Assembly: GCA_963781785.1 (NCBI GenBank)
Contig: CAWAHD010000002.1
Location: forward strand, 682,001 to 746,000
From: CAWAHD01 sp963781785
GTDB lineage: Bacteria > Planctomycetota > Planctomycetia > Isosphaerales > Isosphaeraceae
Reading direction: 5' to 3'
Length of the DNA: 64,000 nt
This document shows positions 28,996 through 38,649 of the stretch, piece by piece (position 1 is the first letter of the stretch; every line of letters begins with the position of its first letter). The notes under the pieces were generated by a model. It made no database searches. It saw only the letters and a program-made list of their open reading frames with translations, and was not told the DNA's origin. The position numbers and the translations under genes are program-made.

Positions 28996-31900
28996 ATGAT
29001 GTCGTTCAAATCGTTTCCGCACTGGTGGGGCAAGTCTGCGCGCGACCGGCGTTGCCGGGCCCGCCGAAAGCCGGCACGCCAGCGGCACATTTCGCGCCTT
29101 GACGTTCTTGAGGACCGAACTTTGCTCAGCACCCTGCTCGTCAAGAGCGCCGCTGACGACGGCTCTGTCGGCACCCTGCGCGCTGTGCTGGCCGCGGCCA
29201 AGAACGGCGACACCATTCAGTTCGCCCCCGCGCTCGATGGCCACACCATCACCTTGACTCAGGGCCAGTTAGTGGTCAGCCAGAGCGTGACCATCGACGG
29301 CCCCGGCGCGAGCGAACTGGCAATCAGTGGGAAGTCTGCGAGCCGGCTGTTCGCGATCGGCAGTGGCGCGAAAGTGACCATTTCCGGCCTGACGCTCAAG
29401 GGAGGCCTGGCCACCGACGGGGCCGCCGTCCTCAATGCAGGGAAACTGACGCTCTCCCAGGACCTGCTCAGTGCTGACGTGGCGCAGGGAGTGGCGGGCG
29501 GCGGCCTGTTCGGCGACGGGGCTGCACGGGGCGGCGGTGTGGAGAACGAAGCGGGGGCGACATTGACTGTCTCGCAAACCACCTTTGCAGGTGATCTGGC
29601 CCTCGGGGGTAAGGGCGGCGGCAATGCGTTTGGCGGCGCCATCGACAACGAGGCCGGCACGGTCACCATTGCCGGCAGCACGTTCACCGGCGACCAGGCC
29701 ATGGCCGCAGGTGGTGGCGCGGTGAGTGTGGCCGTCACGCTCCCAGGTGGCTTGAGCGCCAGCCTGCTTGGCGTAGCAGGCGGCGGTGGGCTCTGGAACG
29801 ATGGCGGAGCGCTCTCCGTTACGAACAGCACGCTGACTGACAACCTGGCGCAGGGCGGCGATGGCGGTAACGCGGAGGGCAGCACGGCGGCGTTTGTTGT
29901 GGTCGGCACCGCAATGGGCGGCGCCATTGGCCAGGGCGCCTTCTTCACGGCGGCGGCGCCCAGCCTGGTCGTGGGCAACAGCACGTTCACAGCAAACCAA
30001 TCCCTGGGTGGCTCCAGCCTCTTGTATTCGGTCTCAAATGCATACCCTCCGTACCCGGTCGATGCCGGCCCCGGCAGAGGCGGCGCGCTGGGGGCCGTCG
30101 CCGGCAATATCTCCATTTCGCAGAGCGCGCTCAACGGCAACACAGCACAGGGCGGCAACCTCGCCACGGATGTCCTGAACGGGATCACGGTCCTCCTGCA
30201 AGGCTCAACCGGTTTCGGGGGCGGCATCGACGATGAGTTCGATTTCGGCTTTCAGGCGCCTCAGGCGGCCATCACGCTGACGATCAACGGAACGACTTTC
30301 GCTTCGAACGCAGCACTTGGCAGCGGTCCGTCTGGCGCCGGCAACGGCGGCGGGGTCGCGAGCGCCCAGGTCAACGCGACCGTGACCGACAGCATCGTGG
30401 AAGGCAATCACGCGACAGGGAGTTTCTCCGGCGGCCGCTCCGGAACCACTTCAGGGATTTCAGGGATTTTTTCGTTCCCCCTCGGGGGCGGGTCGGCTTC
30501 AGGCGGTGGGTTGTACTGCCCATCCGGCGCACTGACGATCAGCTCCAGCGCCGTGGACGACAATCTCGCCCAGGGCGGCCCGGCCGAAACGACATTTGGC
30601 GGCGGAGCCGGCGGTGGCGGAGTCGCCTCCGGTGCGCCGCTGGTCCTGTCCAACGTGATCTTGGAGGGGAATCAGGCGATCGGCGGCACGTCAAGTGCAC
30701 CGTTGGACAGCGACGGAGGCGGTGGCGGTGCAGGCGGAGGCGGGCTCGGTTGCGATTCGGCGACGATCACCAACACCGTTTTCGTGGATAACCTCGCGAA
30801 GGGCGGCGCGGATAGCTTCGGCGAGGCTGGCGGCGCAGGCTCCGGTGGCGCATCCACCGGAGCGCTGGACATGAGCAACTGCACGTTCACGGGCAACCAG
30901 GCTTTGGGGGGCGCAGGCCTTTACGGAGGTATCACGGGGTCCGGAGGCTTGGGGGTTGGTTCCAATGGACCCAACATCGAGGTGAGTAACACCAATTTCA
31001 TCGGAAACAGCGCCATCGGCGGTAGCGGGAGCATCTCCGGAGGGGAGGGCTTCGGCGGCGGCGCGACCGTAGTCCTTTTTACGCCGTCCTCGGGCGCGAC
31101 GGCCACATTCACCAACTGCAATTTCCAGCAGGACGTGGCTGTGGGCGGCGCCGGTGAATACGCCGACGACGGCGAAGGTGGCGGCATGTTCGTCAGTGGC
31201 GAGAGTACCATGGCGCTTGCCAATTGCAATTTCACCCAATGCATGGCCCAGGGCGGAGCCGGCAGTTCGAACTCGTTTTTCGGCTTCGCCAACGGCGGCG
31301 GCCTCGACGTCGATTACTTGAGCACCGTCGTCGTGTCGAACACCACCTTCACGCACGACCAGGCCAAGGGCGGCGCTGGCGGTGCGGGCACCAGTGGCAG
31401 CCCGGGCGTGGTAGGGGCCGATGCACAGGGAGGTGGGATGAATGTCGACGGCGGCTCCAGCGCCACTGTCAACGGCTGCTCTTTCGTGCATGACGTGGCC
31501 TCCGGCGGTGCCGGCGGCGCCGGGGCAGCCGGTGCTGATGGTGGCGCAGGGGGTCCTGGCCAAGGCGGGGGCCTGTCCAACACCACGTCTTCCACCACCA
31601 GCGTGAGCAATAGCCTGTTCATCTCTGACGTGGCACAGGGGGGCGCCGGCGGTGCTGGAGGAACAGGGGCCACGGGCGGTGTAGGCGGCGCCGGCCAGGG
31701 CGGCGGGCTGTGCCAGGCTGAAAGCTACCTGGCCACCTCGCTCTCCGTGACCAACAGTACCATTACTCTGAACCAGGCGATCGGTGGTGCCGGCGGCGCA
31801 GCCGGCGGCACGGGCGGGGCGGGTGAGGGTGGTGGGCTCTTCAACTCCCCTGCGCCTTACAGTGGCCCCGCCACGCTTTCGATCAGCAACTCCGCGATCT

Positions 31901-32178
31901 TTGCGAACGCCGCCGAAGGTGGCGCCGGTGGCAACGGCGGCGATGGCGGAGACGGTCTAGGAGGTGGCATCTTCAACGACCTGGGTGCCACGGCCACGGT
32001 CATGGCGAGTGTGATCAGCGCCAACCTGGCTCTTGGTGGGCTGGCCGGCTTGGGCGGGAGCGTAGGTCAGGGCATCGGGGGAGGCATCTACAATCTTGGC
32101 ACGTTTTCCCTCGATACTCTCTCCGTGGTCATTGGCAACGATGCCTCCACGAGCAACGATAACAAGTTCGGGGTCTAG
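28996..32178 (+). CDS. giant Gly/Ala-rich secreted repeat protein (beta-helix type) with LEDRTLLS motif
   Basis: 1060 aa from ATG 28996 (GGGAG nine bases upstream; ATG 28999 also possible). A basic N-terminus is followed by RLDVLEDRTLLSTLLV, the planctomycete LEDRxLLS motif found near the start of very large secreted proteins. The remainder is a long right-handed beta-helix-like array: motifs of the form SNTTFTxNxAxGGAGG and GGGLxN repeat every 30-60 residues (CTFTGNQALGGAG, NTNFIGNSAIGGSG, NCNFTQCMAQGGAG). It probably is a surface or extracellular adhesin-like protein. It starts 127 bases after the kinase gene, same strand, probably with its own promoter. Confidence 0.88.
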   Translation: MMSFKSFPHWWGKSARDRRCRARRKPARQRHISRLDVLEDRTLLSTLLVKSAADDGSVGTLRAVLAAAKNGDTIQFAPALDGHTITLTQGQLVVSQSVTIDGPGASELAISGKSASRLFAIGSGAKVTISGLTLKGGLATDGAAVLNAGKLTLSQDLLSADVAQGVAGGGLFGDGAARGGGVENEAGATLTVSQTTFAGDLALGGKGGGNAFGGAIDNEAGTVTIAGSTFTGDQAMAAGGGAVSVAVTLPGGLSASLLGVAGGGGLWNDGGALSVTNSTLTDNLAQGGDGGNAEGSTAAFVVVGTAMGGAIGQGAFFTAAAPSLVVGNSTFTANQSLGGSSLLYSVSNAYPPYPVDAGPGRGGALGAVAGNISISQSALNGNTAQGGNLATDVLNGITVLLQGSTGFGGGIDDEFDFGFQAPQAAITLTINGTTFASNAALGSGPSGAGNGGGVASAQVNATVTDSIVEGNHATGSFSGGRSGTTSGISGIFSFPLGGGSASGGGLYCPSGALTISSSAVDDNLAQGGPAETTFGGGAGGGGVASGAPLVLSNVILEGNQAIGGTSSAPLDSDGGGGGAGGGGLGCDSATITNTVFVDNLAKGGADSFGEAGGAGSGGASTGALDMSNCTFTGNQALGGAGLYGGITGSGGLGVGSNGPNIEVSNTNFIGNSAIGGSGSISGGEGFGGGATVVLFTPSSGATATFTNCNFQQDVAVGGAGEYADDGEGGGMFVSGESTMALANCNFTQCMAQGGAGSSNSFFGFANGGGLDVDYLSTVVVSNTTFTHDQAKGGAGGAGTSGSPGVVGADAQGGGMNVDGGSSATVNGCSFVHDVASGGAGGAGAAGADGGAGGPGQGGGLSNTTSSTTSVSNSLFISDVAQGGAGGAGGTGATGGVGGAGQGGGLCQAESYLATSLSVTNSTITLNQAIGGAGGAAGGTGGAGEGGGLFNSPAPYSGPATLSISNSAIFANAAEGGAGGNGGDGGDGLGGGIFNDLGATATVMASVISANLALGGLAGLGGSVGQGIGGGIYNLGTFSLDTLSVVIGNDASTSNDNKFGV

Positions 32179-32298
32179 TTCTAGCCTACGAACCGCGAGC
32201 TGCGTTGGCGCTTCGGTCCGACGACACCGACGCGCAACGCCACCACTGACACTCCGGCGAAGTGGCGGATTCACAGGGGCAACAACATGGTTGGGTCG

Positions 32299-32388
32299 GA
32301 ACTGACATGGGCCTACCCGCAGCCCGAGAAAAACCCGTACCAGCTCGAATGGGACCACCTGATCGACGCGATCCGCGGCGGTCGGGCT
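32299..32388 (+). pseudogene. C-terminal fragment of a Gfo/Idh/MocA oxidoreductase
   Basis: The 30-codon segment LTWAYPQPEKNPYQLEWDHL followed by IDAIRGG matches the conserved C-terminal stretch of planctomycete Gfo/Idh/MocA dehydrogenases (WAYPQPExNPYQLEWDxLIDAIRxxKPYNE). The nucleotide-binding N-terminus is absent and the frame diverges after IRGG. It is a short gene relic between two intact genes. Confidence 0.6.
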
Positions 32389-32534
32389 TCAACTGGTTCA
32401 TTCGTCAGAGGGAAAAAGCCAAGTCGCAGCGTGAAAAACCTCGTGTTTCCCCCTTTCTGTTTGCAGACGTACTGAGCTCGGATTCGTGCCCGCGGTGCGA
32501 CACTCTCAATCAGAAGGTCGAGGAGGCCACTGTG

Positions 32535-33134
32535 ATGTTGTTCGAAAATCGACGCCGATTTGGTCGTGACGGTACCCACGAATTGATTTCACCACATGGA
32601 CGAGCCCGCGGCGGGCGCAGCTCGATTGGTTGGCTCGTCCGCCGCGTGTGCAAGTCGATGGTGAGCTTGGTGACCTGGCTGTCGCTGATCGTGGCGGGAG
32701 GGACTCTCGGGGCGGGCTATTTCTCCTTTCGTGGCTGCGACCGGCAGACTGCCAACCCCGAGGAAATTGCAGCCGGTCCCATCCGCACCGACATTCAGCG
32801 ATACTCGGGCCGGTTCATCATCGCAGTCAAGAAGTCAGTTGCCGACGAACGCGACCTGCTCGCCGATTACGAGACATTCGCCGCGGTCTGGGCGGAGGTG
32901 TCCCCGGAGCAGCCGATGCTGTTGAAGCTGGTCAGCCCCGCCTCAGTCGATCGCGCATCGAAAAAGGCCGTTCCACCGATTGACAGTCCCGCTGTCACGA
33001 TCGACGAGAAGAGCTTTGCCGAGTATGCGCCATTGCTCGACGAGATCTCTACGCTGATCCTGAACGGAGACGGAACCGGCCGAGGGCGGCTGGCTGTGAG
33101 CGGATATGTCGCCGAGCCCGCAGACCTGAACTGA
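32535..33134 (+). CDS. membrane-anchored hypothetical protein
   Basis: 199 aa from ATG 32535, chosen because AGGAGG (32521-32526) stands eight bases upstream; the frame is open further 5' but not protein-like there. A basic N-terminus (RRRFGRDGTHELISPHGRAR) precedes one membrane helix (SMVSLVTWLSLIVAGGTLGA). The remaining 130 residues are soluble and probably outside the cytoplasm (ERDLLADYETFAAVWAEVSP, AVTIDEKSFAEYAPLLDEIS). No family recognised. The stop codon lies directly at a 22-base copy of the dispersed repeat end. Confidence 0.7.
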   Translation: MLFENRRRFGRDGTHELISPHGRARGGRSSIGWLVRRVCKSMVSLVTWLSLIVAGGTLGAGYFSFRGCDRQTANPEEIAAGPIRTDIQRYSGRFIIAVKKSVADERDLLADYETFAAVWAEVSPEQPMLLKLVSPASVDRASKKAVPPIDSPAVTIDEKSFAEYAPLLDEISTLILNGDGTGRGRLAVSGYVAEPADLN

Positions 33135-33155
33135 TCGCGTCCCGGTTCCCGTCCC
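33134..33155. repeat. solitary end of the dispersed TIR repeat
   Basis: ATCGCGTCCCGGTTCCCGTCCC differs by one base from the terminal inverted repeat of the dispersed family. No interior sequence adjoins it. It lies between the stop codon of the preceding gene and the end of the minus-strand small gene, whose frame it enters. Confidence 0.65.
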
Positions 33156-33379
33156 ATTTTGGTCACGTAGGAACTGCGAAATACGTCGCCGACGGACTTG
33201 AGGTACGCGACATCCCCTTTCTCGGCGCGGCGCGCGACCTCGTCGAGCCAGCGCACCGTGGCCGGCTCCAGACACGGTTCGGATGGATCTCCCGCGGGAT
33301 AAACCACCTCGACCTCAACCTCGACGGCATATCGACCGCGACGCACCCAGCGCTTACGCTTCTCCCGTCGTTCCTTCAT
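33156..33379 (-). pseudogene. small gene paired with DUF4258, 3' end replaced by repeat
   Basis: From ATG 33379 the frame reads MKERREKRKRWVRRGRYAVE, then VEVEVVYPAGDPSEPCLEPA and TVRWLDEVARRAEKGDVAYL. This is a compact basic-then-acidic protein of about 70 residues that follows the DUF4258 gene after 5 bases. No stop occurs before the repeat end at 33134-33155; the frame runs on antisense through the next gene to 32867. The natural C-terminus therefore seems lost. In this position it could be an antitoxin-like partner of the DUF4258 protein (inference). Confidence 0.5.
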
Positions 33380-33384
33380 TACCC

Positions 33385-33672
33385 TTACTCCACAAGATAA
33401 ACAGTGACAAGCTTGGCCTGCCTCGTTTCGCCTAACCAGGACCCGATCACTTCGACCTCACTCCCATCCTCAAGGATTTGCCGGACCAGCACGGAAGGAT
33501 TTGGTTTGCTCCTGGGACGCTCTCGGACCAGATCGGCCTCTTCGAGACCCGCTACCAGTTGCCAAGCCGTGATTCCGCGTTCCTCGCACCGCTCGTCGGC
33601 ATGCCACGCGACGAAAAACCGATCGCTCTTCACCGCCGAGCGGATCTGGTCAAAGAGCTTGCCCATTAGCAC
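33385..33672 (-). CDS. DUF4258 family protein
   Basis: 95 aa (ATG 33672; ATG 33666 is an alternative). The sequence FFVAWHADERCEERGITAWQ, LVAGLEEADLVRERPRSKPN and SEVEVIGSWLGETRQAKLVT shows the DUF4258 pattern: a short helix-strand fold with His-x-x-x-Arg near the N-terminus and a terminal strand pair. The family resembles small RNase-type toxins of the RelE/BrnT group. It is followed after 5 bases by a small gene, so the two form a likely toxin-antitoxin-type pair. No toxic activity is established for this protein. Confidence 0.7.
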   Translation of the reverse strand: MLMGKLFDQIRSAVKSDRFFVAWHADERCEERGITAWQLVAGLEEADLVRERPRSKPNPSVLVRQILEDGSEVEVIGSWLGETRQAKLVTVYLVE

Positions 33673-33928
33673 ATCATAGTGTCACCAGGCCTTCGCCGAA
33701 AGACCTGCGGGGGTCATCGGCGGCGTTGGTCGAGCGAGCGCAACTGCGGTGGCAGGGCAACCTGTGCTCGACAGCGCGAGGCACGGAGGCGATGAAGTCT
33801 TGCTGTCGCCTTGGCCAGGGGCAACGGCCGGCTGGCCGGCCGGCTCGCTTCAACGCCCGTTTGACCGTCAAAGAATGCGACCGAGTCCGGGTGACCATCG
33901 ACACGGGCCGATCCTACGGCGGAGACCA

Positions 33929-34140
33929 GTGGGTGCGGCAACGGGTCAAAGGGCCTCCGCTTGGAGCAGACCGTCGGTCCGGAGGGTCTGCCACGGAAAG
34001 TGAGCCATTCCGCGATGGATGCGACGACTCAGTTAGGTGCAGCATGCTGACCTGCCGAAGGCACGGCAAAGCATCCAACGCTCAGTTTCACGTCGTGGTT
34101 GCCGTCCTGGCCAGATAAGTCGCGTCCCCGTTTCCATCCC
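33929..34140 (+). repeat. dispersed TIR repeat, copy D (divergent left end)
   Basis: The right half matches the family (AGTGAGCCATTCCGCGATGG, hairpin TGCCG-AAGGCA-CGGCA) and ends CGCGTCCCCGTTTCCATCCC at 34140. The left end lacks the GGACGGAAACC terminal repeat and instead resembles the left flank of copy J (CAGTGGGTGCGGCAACGGGT against CGAGTGGATGCGGCGACAGGT, one-base offset). This suggests a subfamily with another left end. Confidence 0.7.
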
Positions 34141-34373
34141 GAAAACTCCCCGATGGGCCAGTCTGAACTGTGTCGGGACGACGCGGCCCTCCGCGATCTC
34201 TTCGTGAGCTCGCACCGCCTGACGTCACGCCTCGAAGATGCGATCGTGGAATTCGTCCGGTCTCGCGCAACGCCGGGGCATCATCCGCTGTTCGCCGATT
34301 CCTTGGTTGGGTGGCGAAGATGGATTGTCGATGGTGCGATTGCGGATCGCTCTTTATCGGAAGGTCGAATCCA

Positions 34374-36759
34374 TCAGCCCGGCCGCGCGTCGACCATTGA
34401 GTTTGGCGTTTGTGAACGGCGGCTGCGCGCCCGTGGAGGCCAGCCCCGTCTGGCTCGATCAATCAGAACGATAAACGCCGGAACCAGAATTGGCCGCACG
34501 AGGAATGTGTCCAAGAGCACGCCCACTCCCAGCGCAAAACCGAGCTGGCGTAGCGAGGTCAAACTTCCCGCCAGCATGGATCCGAACGTGCCAGCCATGA
34601 TGACGCCGCAGGCGCTGATGATACCGCCGGTCTGAGCGACGGCGCGGCGTGTTGCTTCCGTGACCCCGTGGGCTCGCCGTTCTTCGAGAACGCGAGCCAT
34701 GAGCAGGATGTTGTAGTCTTCACCCACTGCCACCAGGATGACGAACAGTAACAGGCCGACTGTCCAGTCAAGTCCATCCCAGGTTCCGGCGCCGCGCTCC
34801 AGAGCCCGAAAGGTCAAGTCGGTCAGTCCGAGTGCGGCCAGGTACGAGAACACCACGGTCGCCACGAGGTAGAGGCTGATGCCCGGCCGGCGCAGCAACG
34901 CGACCAGGACCGCGTAGATCCCAAGGGCCACCAGGACGTGGATGCGGCGCTGGTCAGTCGTGGTGACGCGTTTCAAGTCATGGATCATTGACGTGCCACC
35001 CGTCAGCCCGATCTTGGTGGTCGCCTGAAGGGGTTGGCCTGCTTCGGTGGCGCGAAGTAACGTCCCGCGAACTTCTTCCAGTGATCGGAGGCTCGAATCC
35101 GAGTAGGGATCGTTCCTGAAAACGATTTCGAGGCGCGTGATATGGTTGACGTCGGCGGCTTGCCTCGCACCAGTGCTGACATAGCGGCCCTCGGCGAGAA
35201 AGCGCGTAGCCTGGTCTTTGAACCGCGCGAAGAGACCCTCGCCTGTGGCAGACTCCTCCGGCTTGCCGACGGGCCGGGTCGCCGAGCGGATCAGGGCGAC
35301 GCCGTCAATCGCAGCCAACCGGCGGGTGACCTCTTTGATCGCGATTTTGCCTGCCTGCGAGCGGAAATCGATTGCGCTGTTCTCGACCAGGGCCACAGTC
35401 GGACTCAATTCGCCCGCGGCGAAGTAACGCTGGAGCACTTCGACACCGACCGCGCTTGGCCAATCAGGGTCGAGATCGGCGAGCCTTCCGTAATTCGAGG
35501 TGGTGCGAGCACCCGCCACGGCCAGGGGAGCCAGGGCGGCCAGGCAGAGCACCGAGATCGCCAGGGGATAGGTCACGACGAGTTCGGCAGCCTTGCTCCA
35601 AAACCCAAACGACCGGCGCATTTCGCGGATGTTGGTCTCTTCGTTGGGACCGCGGTCGTGATGCGGGGCGCGGAATGGCCAGAACAGGGCCGGTCCGAGC
35701 CAAGCCATCATCGCCGGAGTCACGGTCAAGGCGGCGGCGAGCGACACCGCAAGGGAGAGCGCAATCGTCGGCGCTGCACCGGATCGTGGTGAAGCTCGAG
35801 AAACCGAGCATGCCCAAGCCCACGATCAGGGTCGCGGCGCTCGCGACGACCGCCGGGCCAACCCGCGCCATCGCCGCGCGGAGTGCCTCAATCCGGGATT
35901 GCCGGCGCCCTAGCTCCTCCCGGTACCGCGCCACGAGGAAGAGGGAGTAATCGGTCCCCGCGCCGAACAACACGACGACGACGAAGATCTCCGTGACGCT
36001 GATCACCCGAAAACCAAGGCCGGGAACCACGCTGATGAGCGCAATCAGGCGCAGCGACGCAAACGTCGAAAGGCCAATCGTGACCAGGGGCACCATTGCC
36101 AGGACCGGGCTGCGGTAAACGACCAGGAGAGTGACGATCACGAGGACGATTGTCGTGGTCTTGGTGCTCTGGACACTGGCGCTGGTTGCGGTGTTGGTGT
36201 CACGCCCCACGACCGCCGAGCCGGTGAACACCCGTCGGAGTCCCGACGGCGGCACAACGTCGCCCGCGTTGACGTGGTCCAGAACGCGGTCGACCGCGAC
36301 CCGTGTGCTCTCGGCGAGCGGGGTGCTGTTGAACGAAATGATCGACAGGGCAGCCTGATCGCGACCGAGGGCGCTCGAGCCGATCAAATACGGGCCGATC
36401 ACGGGTGATTGAATCGTGTCGATCTTCGTGATCCCGAGCGCCGGGTGTTCCGCGGCGAGCCGCAATAGGCCGGAGGCCTCTGCGGTCACGCAACGGAAGT
36501 CGTCTCGAGTCAGGTGCCCGTCCTTGCGTTCATAAACCAGCACGATCTCGGAGCCCGCTGGATTTTGGGGAAAACCGCGCTCCGACAACTCCTGGCCGAT
36601 CACGACCGGACAATCCGCTGAAAGGAACCGGACATCGTAGTCCGTGACGGCCCGTTGCCATGGCGGGGCGACAAGGTGCAGCCCGGCGGTGGCGAGAATC
36701 CACCCCACAATCACGGCCCGCGGGTGGCCGATCACGACACTGGATACAATGGAGTGCAT
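34374..36759 (-). CDS. MMPL/RND family transporter, frameshifted
   Basis: About 795 residues from ATG 36759 (MHSIVSSVVIGHPRAVIVGW). It has two MMPL halves, each with one membrane helix, a large extracytoplasmic loop and five further helices. The first half has TSASVQSTKTTTIVLVIVTL and GAGTDYSLFLVARYREEL; the second half has DYNILLMARVLEERRAHGVT. The GxGxDY motif with the proton-relay Asp is present in the first half (GAGTDY) and as VGEDYN in the second. A one-base shift near 35775 separates SSFTTIRC from APTIALSLAVSLAAALTVTP. Likely a proton-driven exporter of lipids or hydrophobic compounds. No fusion protein adjoins. Confidence 0.88.
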
Positions 36760-37224
36760 GGGTCGTGATTGCGGATTCCGAGGTGGGTTGGAGATGGCGG
36801 CCGCTCGGGAAACAACTGTTTCCCCAGACCACACAGAATCGTGGACGCGACTGCGTTGATGGACGCGATATTGAAAGATCGCCGCTGTTGGCACCCGAGC
36901 CGCAGTTTGCACTCATCCACGGTCTGGCCGAAAGCAACCGTTTCGCCGCCCGCGCGACAGACTTGGTCCACGGAAGCGTACATCACGCTCAAGCAAAGAT
37001 CCAGTCTTCGGTTTAAATCGTCGTCCGGCCGAGCTAAGGACCACCGGACAAAACCTCTGGACGAACGGCAAAGCAACCTACGCTCAGGTTCACGACCATG
37101 GCCGAGGTCCAGCTTGTGCCCGATTCCGGAGGACCCACCTGCCAGACCGATAATCGCCACGATCGGGAGGCATGCGCCCACAGCGACCGTTGCCGTTGGC
37201 CCTCGGAAGCGATAGACTGATTTC
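36760..37224. other. intergenic with a fragment of the dispersed repeat
   Basis: About 465 bases divergent between the MMPL gene and a small plus-strand gene. It contains repeat fragment E (37060-37094). A minus-strand frame over 36780-36990 is open and moderately protein-like (VDQVCRAGGETVAFGQTVDE) but lacks a start signal and was not called. Confidence 0.35.
37060..37094 (+). repeat. dispersed TIR repeat, fragment E
   Basis: 35 bases (GACGAACGGCAAAGCAACCT and onward) match the block just after the internal hairpin of the dispersed family. No other part of the element is present. The orientation is the same as all other copies. Confidence 0.6.
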
Positions 37225-37449
37225 ATGATCCGAATCCGCTTCAACGACCTGGATGCCAAGAAGCGGGCATTGGGCTGCCTCGCCGGGCGATTTCCTTTTA
37301 CGAGCTGGGCGACGGGCGAGATGCTCGTCCCCGAGGCGGCACTGGGCTTCCTGGCAACCGAGAACATATCTTTCCAGGTCGAGGGGCTCGCTACGTATGA
37401 GCAGATCACTCCGGCGCTACGAGATCCTGCTGCCGCTTCGGTTCAATGA
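37225..37449 (+). CDS. small hypothetical protein, 74 aa
   Basis: Starts at ATG 37225 (MIRIRFNDLDAKKRALGCLA). It is a compact alpha/beta-like sequence, with GEMLVPEAALGFLATENISF and the C-terminus EGLATYEQITPALRDPAAAS VQ. No membrane segment. The 3' end overlaps by about 50 bases the start of a second small frame (37397). The two probably form a small operon typical of planctomycete hypothetical gene pairs; function unknown. Confidence 0.6.
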   Translation: MIRIRFNDLDAKKRALGCLAGRFPFTSWATGEMLVPEAALGFLATENISFQVEGLATYEQITPALRDPAAASVQ

Positions 37450-37549
37450 CGGCAAGCCAGTGCCCGATGATCTTGTTGCCGACACGTTGCTGGAACTGGA
37501 GCAGCAGTTCGGCGCGGAATCTTTTATCTGCGGATCCAAGACGCCACCC
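37397..37549 (+). pseudogene. 5' part of a small hypothetical gene, truncated
   Basis: From ATG 37397: MSRSLRRYEILLPLRFNDGK followed by PVPDDLVADTLLELEQQFGA. The pattern RYEILLPLRFNDGxPVPDxL...LEQQFGA is that of a small conserved protein family seen in planctomycetes and cyanobacteria. The likeness ends near 37549, and the sequence then runs into the 3' flank of the convergent SDR gene without a proper C-terminus. It overlaps the previous gene by about 50 bases. Confidence 0.5.
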
Positions 37550-37625
37550 AGAGCTCACAGCACCACCGGACAGACAGAAACGACAGGCGCTGGTGCACTG
37601 ACCGGTCTGTTTTCGGGTTTACCGA

Positions 37626-38384
37626 TCACCACGGCAGCCGTCCGAGTTTTGCGTGCGAGAACGTACCTGTCGGGCCGTCCGGGCCGAGCAGCGCAAGCCG
37701 CACTGCCTCGCGAGCGCCCTCCTCGACAGTCTCCGTGCCCGCATAGTCGTTGAGGTTCGTCTTGGTGAAGCCCGGGGAGGCGGCGTTGACCTTGATCCCG
37801 GTCGACTCCAGCTCGATCGCCATGGCGAGCGTCATCGCGTTCAGCGCCGTCTTGGAAGCAGGGTAGACTGGGCCGAAGATCGAGCGGTAGGGGTATGCCG
37901 GGTCCGTGTTCATCGTCATCGAGCCAACGCCGCTCGACACGTTGACGATGCGGGCTTGCGGCGCCTCGCGCAGGAGCGGGAGCATCGCCTGGTAAACGGC
38001 GAGGACGCCGAAGACGTTGGTCTCCCACACCGCGCGCACTTCATCGAGGGACACGTTGCTCGGACGGGTCAACTTGGCGTACTCTTGGATGGACATGCCG
38101 GGCAGCTTACTCGTATTCGAGATAGCCGCGTTGTTGACGAGCACGTCGAGGCGGCCAAGCTCCTCGCGGATGCGCTTCGCCGCGGCGGCGATCGAAGCCC
38201 GATCCGTCACATCAAGCTGGAGCGCGAGGGCATCCGGCCCAACCTCCTTGGCCGCAGCCTCGCCACGCTCAAGATCGCGCGACCCGACCAGCACAGTGAA
38301 GCCGTGTGCCACGAGATCCTTTGCGATCTGAAGACCGATCCCTTGATTAGCCCCGGTGACCAGGGCGACGGGTTTGTTCTGCAT
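37626..38384 (-). CDS. short-chain dehydrogenase/reductase
   Basis: About 252 aa. Start at ATG 38384 because GGAG stands six bases upstream (GGAG-ATGACT-ATG); ATG 38390 is an alternative. Rossmann motif VALVTGANQGIG, then the LDVTDRASI Asp, DVLVNNAAIS (NNAG motif), VNVSSGVGS (catalytic Ser) and YPASKTALNAM (catalytic YxxxK). It probably is an NADP-dependent carbonyl reductase of the classical SDR type. Same strand as the epimerase at 38650 and possibly under the same AraC control. Confidence 0.93.
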   Translation of the reverse strand: MQNKPVALVTGANQGIGLQIAKDLVAHGFTVLVGSRDLERGEAAAKEVGPDALALQLDVTDRASIAAAAKRIREELGRLDVLVNNAAISNTSKLPGMSIQEYAKLTRPSNVSLDEVRAVWETNVFGVLAVYQAMLPLLREAPQARIVNVSSGVGSMTMNTDPAYPYRSIFGPVYPASKTALNAMTLAMAIELESTGIKVNAASPGFTKTNLNDYAGTETVEEGAREAVRLALLGPDGPTGTFSHAKLGRLPW

Positions 38385-38458
38385 AGTCATCTCCATCCGT
38401 AGTTCGTTCTCTGGCCAACGACGCCTTGCTTTGCTCAGTCCGTGGCGGTGTCGAGCCA

Positions 38459-38569
38459 TACGACCTGTTGCGAGCGGTTGCCAGCCTCTGCACGCCCGCC
38501 CACGACATAGGGCCCCATCATGCCCGGCGCATGCTCGACCTGCTCATCGATGGGCTGCGCTACGGCGCG
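38459..38569 (+). pseudogene. C-terminal fragment of a TetR-type regulator
   Basis: A 37-codon segment (DLLRAVASLCTPAHDIGPHH followed by ARRMLDLLIDGLRYGA) resembles the last helices of TetR-family regulators with ...ARRMxxLLVDGLRYGA ends. The DNA-binding N-terminus is absent and the frame then diverges. It lies between the SDR and epimerase genes, on the opposite strand. Confidence 0.4.
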
Positions 38570-38649
38570 ATTGCGCCCAAGCGACACGGACTGGTTCGAT
38601 GTCGTCATGCAGCCCCGTTTCAGCTCAAATTGTTCCCGAGCGGGAATCT

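Noticed and set aside
29259..31673. Long minus-strand open frames opposite the Gly-rich repeat protein
   Set aside because: They are antisense shadows of GGC/GGT/ACC-rich codons; their sequence is low-complexity Pro/Ala with no starts or motifs.
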